Assembly: GCA_028705545.1 (NCBI GenBank)
Contig: JAQWDG010000133.1
Location: forward strand, 1-5,303
Length of the DNA: 5,303 bases
From: Methanoregula sp.
Lineage (GTDB): Archaea > Halobacteriota > Methanomicrobia > Methanomicrobiales > Methanospirillaceae
Reading direction: 5' to 3'
The notes under the pieces were generated by a model. The model worked only from the letters and a program-made list of their open reading frames with translations. It was not told the DNA's origin and ran no database searches. Shown one piece after another: positions 1 to 5,303 of the stretch; within the stretch, counting starts at the first letter, position 1, and each line of letters starts with the position of its first letter. Both the position numbers and the translations under genes were made by a program.

Positions 1-1176
1 GACGATATCAATTACCCGGCCGACAAGGCGGTCAACCGGGCCGCAGACCTCATCGACCAGGTCCGGCTCTCGCACCGGATGATGCACATTGCCCGCGACC
101 TCTCGGGCGGCGAGAAACAGCGGGTGGTCCTTGCCCGGCAGCTTGCAAAAGATCCCGCGCTCCTCTTTGCGGACGAACCGACCGGCACGCTCGATCCCGA
201 GACCGCAAAGGTTGTCCACGCGATGCTCTCCGAGGCTGCGAAAGCAAACACGATGGGCATGGTCGTCACTTCGCACTTCTCGCAGGTAATCGAGGACATG
301 GCGCATACCGCAATCCTCCTCTCGGAAGGAAAGATCGCGGCAATGGGCGAGCCTAAGAAAGTCGTAAAAGAATTTACCCGGGGCGCAAAAGAAGACGAGC
401 GCGAAGAAGTCCCGGAGTTCGGCAGGACGATCCTCTCGGCCCGGGACGTGGCAAAGCGCTACATCTCTGCCGACCGCGGTGTTGTGCGTGCGGTCAATGT
501 TGTCTCGTTCGATGTTGCAGAAAAAGAGATCTTCGGGATCATCGGGAAAAGCGGCGCCGGCAAAACCACGCTCTCCCGGATTATTGCCGGGATCATCGAA
601 CCCACGAGCGGCGAGATGAACGTACGGATCGGAGACGACTGGGTGGACATGACAAAGCCCGGCATCACCGAACGGGGCCGGGCAAAGGAGTACATCGGCC
701 TCCTGCACCAGGAATACGACCTCTATCCGCATCGGACCGTAATCGATAACTTAACCGATGCAATCGGGCTTGAATTCCCGAAAGAACTCGCCATACGAAA
801 AGCGGTAATCACGCTCGGGATGGCCGGGTTCTCCCCGGAAAAATCAAAGGCTATCTTAAACCGGCTCCCCTCCGAGCTCTCTGACGGGGAACGGCACCGG
901 GTCGCGCTCGCGCAGGTGCTCATCCGCGAACCCCGCCTCGTTATCCTTGACGAGCCCACGGGGACGATGGACCCCATCACCAAAAAGGACGTGAAGCATT
1001 CGATCCTGCATGCCCGCGACGAAATGGACGAGACGTTTGTGATAGTCTCGCATGACATGGACTTTGTCGGGGAGATCTGCGACCGCGTTGCCCTCATGCG
1101 GGGCGGAAAGATCGTTGCCATTGGAAAGACTCCCGAGATCCTCGCACAGGTCACCGCAGAAGAGAAAAAAGACTAA
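1..1176 (+). CDS. atwA: Methyl-coenzyme M reductase activation component A2 (twin ABC ATPase), 5'-truncated
   Basis: The reading frame is open from base 1, so the gene starts before the window; 391 residues are visible of a protein that is usually about 530. Two ABC ATPase domains lie in tandem and there are no membrane segments, so this is a soluble ATPase and not a transporter subunit. Of domain 1 the signature LSGGEKQR (visible residues 34-41), Walker B (FADEP, D58/E59) and the switch His (H92) are present; its Walker A lies outside. Domain 2 is complete: Walker A GKSGAGKTT (182-190), Q-loop Gln (709-711), variant signature LSDGERHR (from 293), Walker B ILDEPTGTMDP (D317/E318) and switch His H351. 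Component A2 is known to supply ATP-driven activation of the Ni(I) site of MCR, together with Fe-S proteins such as McrC and the Mmp proteins. The twin domains and the TGTMDPIT stretch fit A2 better than ABCE1/RLI, which has an N-terminal ferredoxin domain and a different hinge. The gene for the Fe-S carrier follows after 33 bases. The internal ATG-ATG at 79 is not the start, since conserved ABC sequence continues upstream. Confidence 0.93.
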   Translation, partial: DDINYPADKAVNRAADLIDQVRLSHRMMHIARDLSGGEKQRVVLARQLAKDPALLFADEPTGTLDPETAKVVHAMLSEAAKANTMGMVVTSHFSQVIEDMAHTAILLSEGKIAAMGEPKKVVKEFTRGAKEDEREEVPEFGRTILSARDVAKRYISADRGVVRAVNVVSFDVAEKEIFGIIGKSGAGKTTLSRIIAGIIEPTSGEMNVRIGDDWVDMTKPGITERGRAKEYIGLLHQEYDLYPHRTVIDNLTDAIGLEFPKELAIRKAVITLGMAGFSPEKSKAILNRLPSELSDGERHRVALAQVLIREPRLVILDEPTGTMDPITKKDVKHSILHARDEMDETFVIVSHDMDFVGEICDRVALMRGGKIVAIGKTPEILAQVTAEEKKD

Positions 1177-1209
1177 TCCCCGTATCAGATTTTCATGGAC
1201 TGACCCGTT

Positions 1210-2100
1210 ATGGATTCCACTACCGGCACACAAAAAACCGCACAGAATGCAGAATGCAGCGGGAACTGCGACAGCTGTTCCTCCACACAGAAAACTTCCC
1301 CGCAAAAGGGACTCCCCCCGAAAGTCAGACTCGATGTAAAGCACGTCATCCTTGTCCTCTCCGGCAAAGGCGGCGTAGGGAAATCGACCGTTGCCGTCAA
1401 CCTTGCGACCGCGCTTGCGAACCACGGGAAGAATACCGGTCTCCTCGACCTCGATATCCACGGCCCGAGCATCCCCAAAATGCTCGGGATAGAAAAAGAG
1501 CACCCGGCCGTGCTCGCAAAGTGCATCCAGCCGGTCATGGTCATGCCAAACCTTGGCGTAATGTCGATGGCATTCCTCCTCCCCGACACGAGTACGCCTG
1601 TGGTCTGGCGCGGGCCCATGAAGATGGGGGCAATCCAGCAGTTCCTGGCCGAAGTCAACTGGGGATCACTCGATTATCTTGTGGTCGATCTTCCCCCGGG
1701 CACGGGCGACGAGGTGCTCTCGATTGCACAGCTGGCCCCGAATGTCCGCGGCGCGGTGATCGTGACGACCCCACAGGATGTTGCGGTGCTCGACGCGACA
1801 AAGGCCATCGAGTTTATCAAAAAGATGGACCTTCCCGTGATCGGTGTTGTCGAGAACATGAGCGGCATGGTCTGCCCCCACTGCCATGAAGTGCTCGACC
1901 TCTTCGGGAGAGGCGGCGGGGAGAAGGCGGCCAAAAAATTCGGCGTCCCGTTCCTTGGCGCAATCCCGCTCGACCCCGCGATGGTTGCATCGGGCGATGC
2001 CGGAAAACCCTTCATCACCGCTGATCCCGAATCGCCCACGGCAAAGGCTGTCGAGGCCGTTATGGAAAAAGTCCTTGCGATCGCAGAAAAGGACGCTTAA
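1210..2100 (+). CDS. mrp: Mrp/NBP35 (ApbC)-family iron-sulfur cluster carrier ATPase
   Basis: This 296-residue cytosolic P-loop ATPase belongs to the Mrp/NBP35/ApbC family (SIMIBI/MinD class). Such proteins bind a transient 4Fe-4S cluster at the dimer interface and hand it to apo-proteins; archaeal members have been shown to act as cluster carriers. Visible evidence is an N-terminal Cys motif (C16, C20, C23; CxxxCxxC) of the NBP35 type, a deviant Walker A GKGGVGKST (52-60), a switch region LDLDIHGPSIPKMLG, a Walker B-like VVDLPPGTGDE, and the bridging-cluster CPHC motif (C222/C225) followed by the family's LFGRGGGEKAA. The length is normal for archaeal members, which lack the DUF59 domain found in many bacterial Mrp proteins. 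The ATG at 1210 has only a weak GGACTGA-like site (1197-1203) upstream; it is preferred because it retains the Cys motif. The gene lies 33 bases after atwA with no terminator, so co-transcription is likely, and MCR-activating Fe-S proteins are plausible clients (inference). The symbols apbC and nbp35 are also used. Confidence 0.94.
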   Translation: MDSTTGTQKTAQNAECSGNCDSCSSTQKTSPQKGLPPKVRLDVKHVILVLSGKGGVGKSTVAVNLATALANHGKNTGLLDLDIHGPSIPKMLGIEKEHPAVLAKCIQPVMVMPNLGVMSMAFLLPDTSTPVVWRGPMKMGAIQQFLAEVNWGSLDYLVVDLPPGTGDEVLSIAQLAPNVRGAVIVTTPQDVAVLDATKAIEFIKKMDLPVIGVVENMSGMVCPHCHEVLDLFGRGGGEKAAKKFGVPFLGAIPLDPAMVASGDAGKPFITADPESPTAKAVEAVMEKVLAIAEKDA

Positions 2101-2126
2101 CCAACAACACAGGGTATGCCCGTAGG

Positions 2127-2480
2127 ATGACAAAATACGCCGCAATCCCGGACCTGGTCGCCCTGTTCATGGAGGAATCGGGAGAGTCCGAACGCTGGGT
2201 GACCGTCCGGGACCTTCGGGAGCGGTACAGCCTCTCCCGCTACCAGGCAGGCACCATCACCGGGTTCCTGCACCGGCTTGAATTTTCCACGTACGGGCAG
2301 TTTCCCTATATTGTAAAAAAGGTCGAACTCATAGAGCGCGAGGGCCGGTCTTCCCCCTTACGCTACCGGTACCTTGTCGCCCGGCGGACCGGCCGTTCCG
2401 CACACCGTTCCTCATACCGGGATACCGACGGGATCCCTGCTGAGACGATGGTAGTTGAGTTAGGGACGGGAAAAGCATAA
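2127..2480 (+). CDS. Unrecognised small protein, winged-helix-like, possible DNA-binding
   Basis: I do not recognise the family of this 117-residue protein. Residues about 6-18 form an amphipathic helix, and residues about 23-53 (WVTVRDLRERYSLSRYQAG and onward to FLHRLEF) read like a helix-turn-helix: a 'do X before Y' helix, a Ser-rich turn and a candidate recognition helix. Two strand-like segments follow (YIVKKVELIE and RYRYLVARR), as expected for a wing. The C-terminus, from about residue 85, is basic, Ser/Arg-rich and probably disordered. There are no Cys residues, signal peptide or membrane segments. It starts 26 bases after mrp and ends 26 bases before the cupin gene, all on one strand. 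The ATG at 2127 has no good ribosome site (AGGG at 2111-2114 is too far away, GTAGG directly abuts it), so translation may depend on coupling, or the start may be the Met at 2169. A local transcription regulator is a reasonable guess from fold-like pattern only. Confidence 0.75.
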   Translation: MTKYAAIPDLVALFMEESGESERWVTVRDLRERYSLSRYQAGTITGFLHRLEFSTYGQFPYIVKKVELIEREGRSSPLRYRYLVARRTGRSAHRSSYRDTDGIPAETMVVELGTGKA

Positions 2481-2495
2481 GTGTTCCAGAAACGA

Positions 2496-2500
2496 GAGGG
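2496..2500 (+). promoter_or_regulatory. Shine-Dalgarno site of the cupin gene
   Basis: GAGGG lies six bases before the ATG at 2507, within a purine-rich GAGAGGGAAGA stretch. It is good complementarity to the archaeal 16S 3' end at standard spacing, and it fixes the cupin start. Confidence 0.65.
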
Positions 2501-2506
2501 AAGACC

Positions 2507-2845
2507 ATGAAGATCACCGCTGCTGCCAATGTTCTCCCGGGCAAAAACCCTCACAATGTGGATGTCCGGAAGATCTATGATTCCCCTCATGCCATGGCCG
2601 TTGTCATCACGCTTCAGCCCGGCGAATCGTTAAAAAAACACATCACCCCGGTCGATGTCTTCTTCTACGTGCTCGAAGGATCCGGCACGGTCGAGATCGG
2701 GAGCGAACAACAGACCGTGGGAAAGGACTGCCTTGTCGAGAGCCCGGCAAGGATCCCGCACCGCTGGATAAACGGGAGCGGTTCGGTCCTTCGTATCCTT
2801 GTTGTCAAGGTGCCAAAACCCACTGAAGAGACAAAACTGCTCTAA
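2507..2845 (+). CDS. Small single-domain cupin protein
   Basis: This 112-residue protein is one cupin beta-barrel and nothing else. Cupin motif 1 runs from PGESLKKH (G39, H45) to YVLEGSGTVEIG (about 54-65), and motif 2 is SPARIPHRWIN (P80, P84, H85, N89). Of the four usual metal ligands only H45 and H85 stand at canonical positions: the second His of motif 1 is replaced by T47 in HITPVDVFF, and the Glu position is hydrophobic, although D50 is close by. This HxTPVDVFFYVLEG form recurs in small prokaryotic cupins of the COG1917 type, whose substrates are mostly unknown. The protein could bind a small ligand or metal, or act as an isomerase or sensor; the sequence does not decide. No signal peptide is present, so it should be cytosolic. 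The start is supported by a Shine-Dalgarno site six bases upstream. It is the last gene before a T8 run and may be co-transcribed with the three genes upstream. Confidence 0.9.
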   Translation: MKITAAANVLPGKNPHNVDVRKIYDSPHAMAVVITLQPGESLKKHITPVDVFFYVLEGSGTVEIGSEQQTVGKDCLVESPARIPHRWINGSGSVLRILVVKVPKPTEETKLL

Positions 2846-2848
2846 AAC

Positions 2849-2856
2849 TTTTTTTT
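2849..2856 (+). terminator. T8 run, likely archaeal-type terminator after the cupin gene
   Basis: Eight consecutive T residues begin three bases after the cupin stop codon. Archaeal RNA polymerase terminates at U-tracts without needing a hairpin, and no stable stem precedes this one. It would end the atwA-mrp-wHTH-cupin transcript and separate it from the photolyase gene. Confidence 0.5.
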
Positions 2857-2869
2857 AGGCACCTGCATC

Positions 2870-2876
2870 TTTTAAG
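2870..2876 (+). promoter_or_regulatory. Weak TATA-like element upstream of the photolyase gene
   Basis: TTTTAAG is the most TATA-like stretch, apart from the T8 run, in the 55-base gap before the photolyase. Transcription starting about 25 bases downstream would begin at about 2898 and give an almost leaderless message. That conflicts with the Shine-Dalgarno site at 2889-2893, so the true box may instead be near the T-run at 2849. Tentative. Confidence 0.25.
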
Positions 2877-2888
2877 TCCCGACAGGAC

Positions 2889-2893
2889 AAGGA
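2889..2893 (+). promoter_or_regulatory. Shine-Dalgarno site of the photolyase gene
   Basis: AAGGA ends seven bases before the ATG at 2901, which is ordinary spacing. It supports that start and implies a leader longer than a few bases. Confidence 0.5.
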
Positions 2894-2900
2894 ACAATCA

Positions 2901-4253
2901 ATGGCAGAAAGCCGGGTCGACCCTGGCCGGATCAGGATTGTCAGCAATGCACCGCTGAGGACGAAAGACTATATCCTGTACTGGATGCAGTCTTCGCACC
3001 GGGCAGAGGAAAACCCGGCGCTTGCGTATGCAATCGAACAGGCGGATGCCGCACACCTTCCGGTTGTCGCGTACTTCGGCTTTTTTCCCGGATACCCGGA
3101 GGCTAACCTCCGGCACCTTGTGTTCCTGCTCGAAGGCATTGGCAGTGCAGCCCGGGCACTCGAAGCGCTCGGGATCCGTTTTGTCTTTAAGGCCGAAGAC
3201 CCGGCAGCCGGTGTCCTTTCCCTTGCCCGTGACGCGGCGCTTCTCGTTTCTGACCGGGGCTATCTCCGGCCCGAACGGTCATGGTACGAAAAGGTCGCGG
3301 CCCGCTCTCCGTGCCGCTTTGTACAGGTCGAGGCAAACGCAGTCGTCCCGGTCCGGACTGTATCGGAAACGGAGGAGTACTCGGCAGGCACGATCCGGAA
3401 GAAGATTATGCGGCAGCTCGACCGGTTCCTCGTCCATGTGCCGGTCCGGGCCCCGGCCCGCTCATCGCTTGCTCTGGATATCCCTACCCTTGCCGGTGAA
3501 CCTGCGGAAAAGATTCTTGCCGGGCCCGGGATTGACCGGGGCGTTCCCCCGTCACCGGAATTCCGGGGCGGGACCGATGAGGCGCTGCGCCGTTTTGAGA
3601 CATTCCTTTCCACGGGACTCGACCGGTTTAGTGAAGACAGGAACGATCCGGGCACCGGGATCGCATCCGGCATGAGCCCGTACCTCCACTTCGGGCAGGT
3701 ATCCCCGGTTACCCTCGCGCTCCGTGCGCAGGAACACGGCGGCCCGGGTGTCCCGGCATTTCTCGAAGAACTCATCGTGCGCCGGGAACTTGCGGTCAAC
3801 TTCGTAACTTATAACGACCGTTACGATACGTACGCCTGCCTCCCCGCGTGGGTACAGCGGACTCTCGCCGCCCATGCCGGGGACCGGAGGGAATACCGGT
3901 ATACCCGGAAGGAATTCGAACGGGCCGCCACCCACGACCCGTACTGGAATGCAGCGCAGGAGGAGATGGTCAGGACCGGGAAGATGCAGGGCTACATGAG
4001 GATGTACTGGGGAAAGAAGATCCTCGAATGGTCGGCGACCCCGCAGGAGGCATACGCAACCGCCCTGTACCTCAACAACCGGTACGAAATCGACGGGCGC
4101 GACCCGAACGGCTTTGCAGGAGTGGCATGGTGCTTCGGGAAACACGACCGGCCCTGGCAGGAACGGCCGGTCTTTGGTATGGTGCGTTACATGAATGCCG
4201 CCGGGCTGGAGCGAAAATTTGCGATGGAAAAATATCTGGAAAAAATGAGCTGA
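2901..4253 (+). CDS. phr: Class II cyclobutane pyrimidine dimer (CPD) photolyase
   Basis: This 450-residue flavoenzyme (Methanosarcina mazei homologue about 464) reverses UV-induced pyrimidine dimers with light-driven electron transfer from reduced FAD. The N-terminal Rossmann-like antenna domain starts with DYILYWMQSSHRAEENPAL, the class II hallmark. The C-terminal FAD domain carries GMSPYLHFGQ, EELIVRRELAVNF, ATHDPYWNAAQEEMV, RMYWGKKILEW, NNRYEIDGRDPNG and VAWCFGKHDRPW. Trp349, Trp370 and Trp377 are spaced 21 and 7 apart, exactly like W360, W381 and W388 of the M. mazei enzyme (recalled numbering), so the class II photoreduction pathway is intact. Asn392 matches the flavin-N5 contact N403, and Glu290 and Trp410 match the dimer-pocket E301 and W421. 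No internal stop or missing motif is seen, so it should be active. The gene stands alone between a T8 run and a convergent gene, which suggests its own promoter. Antenna cofactor: M. mazei-type enzymes can use a deazaflavin (8-HDF), which methanogens make as the F420 precursor. Confidence 0.96.
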   Translation: MAESRVDPGRIRIVSNAPLRTKDYILYWMQSSHRAEENPALAYAIEQADAAHLPVVAYFGFFPGYPEANLRHLVFLLEGIGSAARALEALGIRFVFKAEDPAAGVLSLARDAALLVSDRGYLRPERSWYEKVAARSPCRFVQVEANAVVPVRTVSETEEYSAGTIRKKIMRQLDRFLVHVPVRAPARSSLALDIPTLAGEPAEKILAGPGIDRGVPPSPEFRGGTDEALRRFETFLSTGLDRFSEDRNDPGTGIASGMSPYLHFGQVSPVTLALRAQEHGGPGVPAFLEELIVRRELAVNFVTYNDRYDTYACLPAWVQRTLAAHAGDRREYRYTRKEFERAATHDPYWNAAQEEMVRTGKMQGYMRMYWGKKILEWSATPQEAYATALYLNNRYEIDGRDPNGFAGVAWCFGKHDRPWQERPVFGMVRYMNAAGLERKFAMEKYLEKMS

Positions 4254-4274
4254 GGGGTGAATCGCAGAACCCGT

Positions 4275-4293
4275 GCGGGCCTGCCCGTCTTTT
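4275..4293. terminator. GC-rich hairpin with T-rich tail in the convergent gap
   Basis: CGGG (4276-4279) can pair with CCCG (4284-4287) across a four-base loop, extended by a G-U pair, and is followed by TCTTTT. It lies 22 bases after the photolyase stop and would serve that plus-strand gene. An alternative stem (CCC/GGG, 4270-4279) overlaps it. For the opposite transcript a better stop signal is a T6 run on the minus strand (4240-4245), inside the photolyase 3' end. Confidence 0.35.
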
Positions 4294-4305
4294 GAGAGAT
4301 ACCGG

Positions 4306-4755
4306 TTACGGCTCAATTTTTTCCGGATGTTTTTCCTTTGGCGTCCCGATCGTAAAGCCCGCTTTCCTCATGAGATAATAGGCAGCGGCAAGACCGATAA
4401 TGATGATACCGATACCGATCAGTTCGAAACCGTTGGTCTGTGCGGGGTCGAGCAGGATCACCTTACGGGCAATTGCAATGATCGCAAGGAGCACCACGAT
4501 CTCCACGTGGATTACGTTCTCCTCGATATACGCCTTCATGGTGTCCAGGAGCTCGACTGCGATGAGCACCAGGAGGAATGTGCCTAGCACCGAGGTTAGT
4601 TCGTGGTTTTCGAGAAGACCTATGGGAGCGTTTGTAACGGAAACCCACAGGTACCAGAACATCTCGCCCATCGCAAAGATAAGGACGACAACCAGCAGTG
4701 CGATGAGCAGCATGTAGACAAGTCGTTCAAAACGGTTGATGAATTCCAGCATCAT
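4306..4755 (-). CDS. PsiE-family four-helix membrane protein
   Basis: This 149-residue integral membrane protein has four predicted helices at about 14-37, 53-72, 81-101 and 110-129, joined by short loops, and ends in a charged Lys/Glu-rich tail. The pattern FLLVLIAVELLDTMKAYI, then HVE (83-85), then IIAIARKVILLD (92-103) is characteristic of the PsiE family (phosphate-starvation-inducible E, Pfam PF06146), named from an Escherichia coli gene; the molecular function is unknown, and induction by phosphate limitation cannot be assumed in archaea. The conserved Glu68, Glu85, Arg97 and Lys98 near or within the helices might matter for its role. The first ATG (4755) overlaps the upstream methyltransferase stop as ATGA, while the second in-frame ATG (4752) sits at better distance from the Shine-Dalgarno site, so the protein may really be 148 residues. 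It is probably translationally coupled to that gene. Confidence 0.85.
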   Translation of the reverse strand: MMLEFINRFERLVYMLLIALLVVVLIFAMGEMFWYLWVSVTNAPIGLLENHELTSVLGTFLLVLIAVELLDTMKAYIEENVIHVEIVVLLAIIAIARKVILLDPAQTNGFELIGIGIIIIGLAAAYYLMRKAGFTIGTPKEKHPEKIEP

Positions 4756-5303
4756 CTGCCTCCGTACGGGATGAGATCGGGACGGTTTTTGTCATAAAGC
4801 CGCACGACATCGCCGATCACGATGACTGCGGGCGGTTTTACGCCGGCTTTTGCGGCGATGGCTCCAATCTCTGCAAGCGGCCCGGTCGTGACCCGGCGGT
4901 CTTTCCTGAGGCCGCGTTCTATTACCGCTACCGGTGTACCGGCATCCTTGCCGTTTGCAACGAGCGCGTTGGCAATGCCGGGCAGGTTTGCGACCCCCAT
5001 TAAGATCACGATTGTGCCGCGGCCCTGCGCAAGCAGTTTCCAGTCGAGCGCAGATGCGGATTTCGTCGGGTCCTCATGGCCGGTGAGGATGGTCACCTGC
5101 GATGCGTACTTCCGGTGCGTGACCGGGATCCCGACCGATGCGGGAACGGCAAGGGCGCTTGTCACGCCCGGCACCATCTCGACCCCGATCCCTGCCTCCC
5201 GGAGCGTTTCGAGCTCCTCGCCGCCCCGGCCAAAGAGGAACGGGTCGCCGCCTTTGAGCCGGACGATGGTTTTACCCTCCTTTGCCCGGGCAACCATCTC
5301 GTT
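4752..5303 (-). CDS. cobA: Uroporphyrinogen-III C-methyltransferase (SUMT), 5'-truncated
   Basis: The enzyme transfers two methyl groups from S-adenosylmethionine to uroporphyrinogen III, giving precorrin-2, the branch point to coenzyme F430, cobamides and sirohaem. The frame is open to the window edge, with 183 residues visible of a usual 240-250; the missing part holds the N-terminal GxGPGD SAM motif. Visible family motifs are VRLKGGDPFLFGRGGEE (visible residues 14-30), VPGVTSALAVPASVGIP (from 44), THRKYASQVTILTGHED, the ILMGVANLP segment, TPVAVIERG, and the closing PAVIVIGDVVRL. The LKGGDPF and PGVTSA motifs separate SUMT from the other tetrapyrrole methylases of the cobalamin pathway (CbiF, CbiH, CbiL), although those share its fold. 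There is no fused HemD or CysG-type domain at the C-terminus. The Met at 5295-5297 is internal, because conserved sequence must lie before it. The stop overlaps the start of the PsiE-family gene. Confidence 0.94.
   Translation of the reverse strand, partial: NEMVARAKEGKTIVRLKGGDPFLFGRGGEELETLREAGIGVEMVPGVTSALAVPASVGIPVTHRKYASQVTILTGHEDPTKSASALDWKLLAQGRGTIVILMGVANLPGIANALVANGKDAGTPVAVIERGLRKDRRVTTGPLAEIGAIAAKAGVKPPAVIVIGDVVRLYDKNRPDLIPYGGR
4759..4763 (-). promoter_or_regulatory. Shine-Dalgarno site of the PsiE-family gene, inside the methyltransferase coding sequence
   Basis: On the minus strand, GGAGG lies within the last codons (Gly-Gly-Arg) of the methyltransferase. It is three bases from the first ATG (4755) but six from the second (4752), so spacing favours the second Met as the start. 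Confidence 0.7.

Noticed and set aside
79..84. ATG-ATG pair as the possible start of the first gene
   Set aside because: The frame stays open to base 1 and the residues just before the ABC signature belong to the same domain; starting here would leave an ABC domain without Walker A or Q-loop.
1..1176. First gene as an ABC transporter ATPase or as ABCE1/RLI
   Set aside because: Two ABC domains without membrane partners argue against a transporter, and the TGTMDPIT and LSDGERHR motifs match A2 rather than ABCE1; the missing N-terminus means a ferredoxin domain could not be checked directly.
1195..1203. Three-codon ATG-GAC-TGA minimal open frame just upstream of mrp, as a possible regulatory leader
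   Set aside because: It has no ribosome site of its own and such short frames arise by chance; nothing else in the 33-base gap supports attenuation.
856..1503. A 215-codon minus-strand open frame across the atwA-mrp junction
   Set aside because: It crosses two well-supported genes and their gap in antisense, has no family motif, and its start falls inside the conserved mrp coding region.
2472..2481. AAAGCATAAG as a TATA-like promoter for the cupin gene
   Set aside because: It overlaps the preceding stop codon and would put the transcript start at about 2503, past the good Shine-Dalgarno site at 2496-2500; the match to a TATA box is also poor.
3552..4316. A 254-codon open frame on the minus strand, opposite the photolyase
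   Set aside because: It lies antisense to a fully conserved photolyase; its translation shows no recognisable motifs and is rich in Pro, Arg, Val and His, as expected from the complement of GC-rich codons.
4396..4420. Short repeats of ATGAT and CCGATA as a possible tandem repeat
   Set aside because: They encode the Ile/Gly-rich last helix of the PsiE-family protein (alternating Ile and Gly codons), so composition explains them.
4273..4717. Plus-strand open frames of 104-105 codons opposite the PsiE-family gene
   Set aside because: They are shadows of the membrane-protein gene, whose hydrophobic helices and ribosome site are clear on the other strand.

Overview
The window is a GC-rich, densely coded stretch of the chromosome of a methanogenic archaeon. 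The marker is the first gene, component A2 (AtwA) of the methyl-coenzyme M reductase (MCR) activation system, which is known only from methane-metabolising archaea. The class II photolyase, the archaeal Mrp/NBP35-type protein, purine-rich Shine-Dalgarno sites and a T-run terminator also fit a euryarchaeal methanogen. Codon use and gene content suggest Methanomicrobiales (Methanoregula or a relative); that placement is inference.

Plus strand, 1-2845: four genes in the same direction with short gaps of 33, 26 and 26 bases. They are the 3' part of atwA (5' end outside the window), an Mrp/NBP35-family Fe-S cluster carrier ATPase, an unrecognised 117-residue protein with a winged-helix look, and a 112-residue single-domain cupin. 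No clear terminator is seen between them, so they may share a transcript that ends at the T8 run just after the cupin (2849-2856). The pairing of atwA with an Fe-S carrier is functionally suggestive because MCR activation depends on ATP and low-potential electrons carried through Fe-S proteins.

Plus strand, 2901-4253: a complete class II CPD photolyase with its own 55-base upstream region. It keeps the tryptophan pathway and the flavin-contacting Asn of the Methanosarcina mazei enzyme at the same relative spacing.

Minus strand, 4306-5303: the 3' part of a uroporphyrinogen-III C-methyltransferase (cobA-type; 5' end outside the window), overlapped by four bases by a four-helix PsiE-family membrane protein. 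The two are probably translationally coupled. They converge on the photolyase across a 52-base gap holding a GC-rich hairpin with a T-rich tail. The methyltransferase makes precorrin-2, precursor of coenzyme F430 and cobamides, so the two cofactor-related genes at the window ends (atwA and cobA) both ultimately serve MCR, although nothing here shows they are co-regulated.

No stretch over 300 bases lacks a gene, and I saw no tRNA, rRNA, CRISPR array, insertion sequence or attachment site. I do not see a clearly undescribed multi-gene system. The least explained pieces are the 117-residue winged-helix-like protein and the small cupin that follow the atwA-mrp pair.
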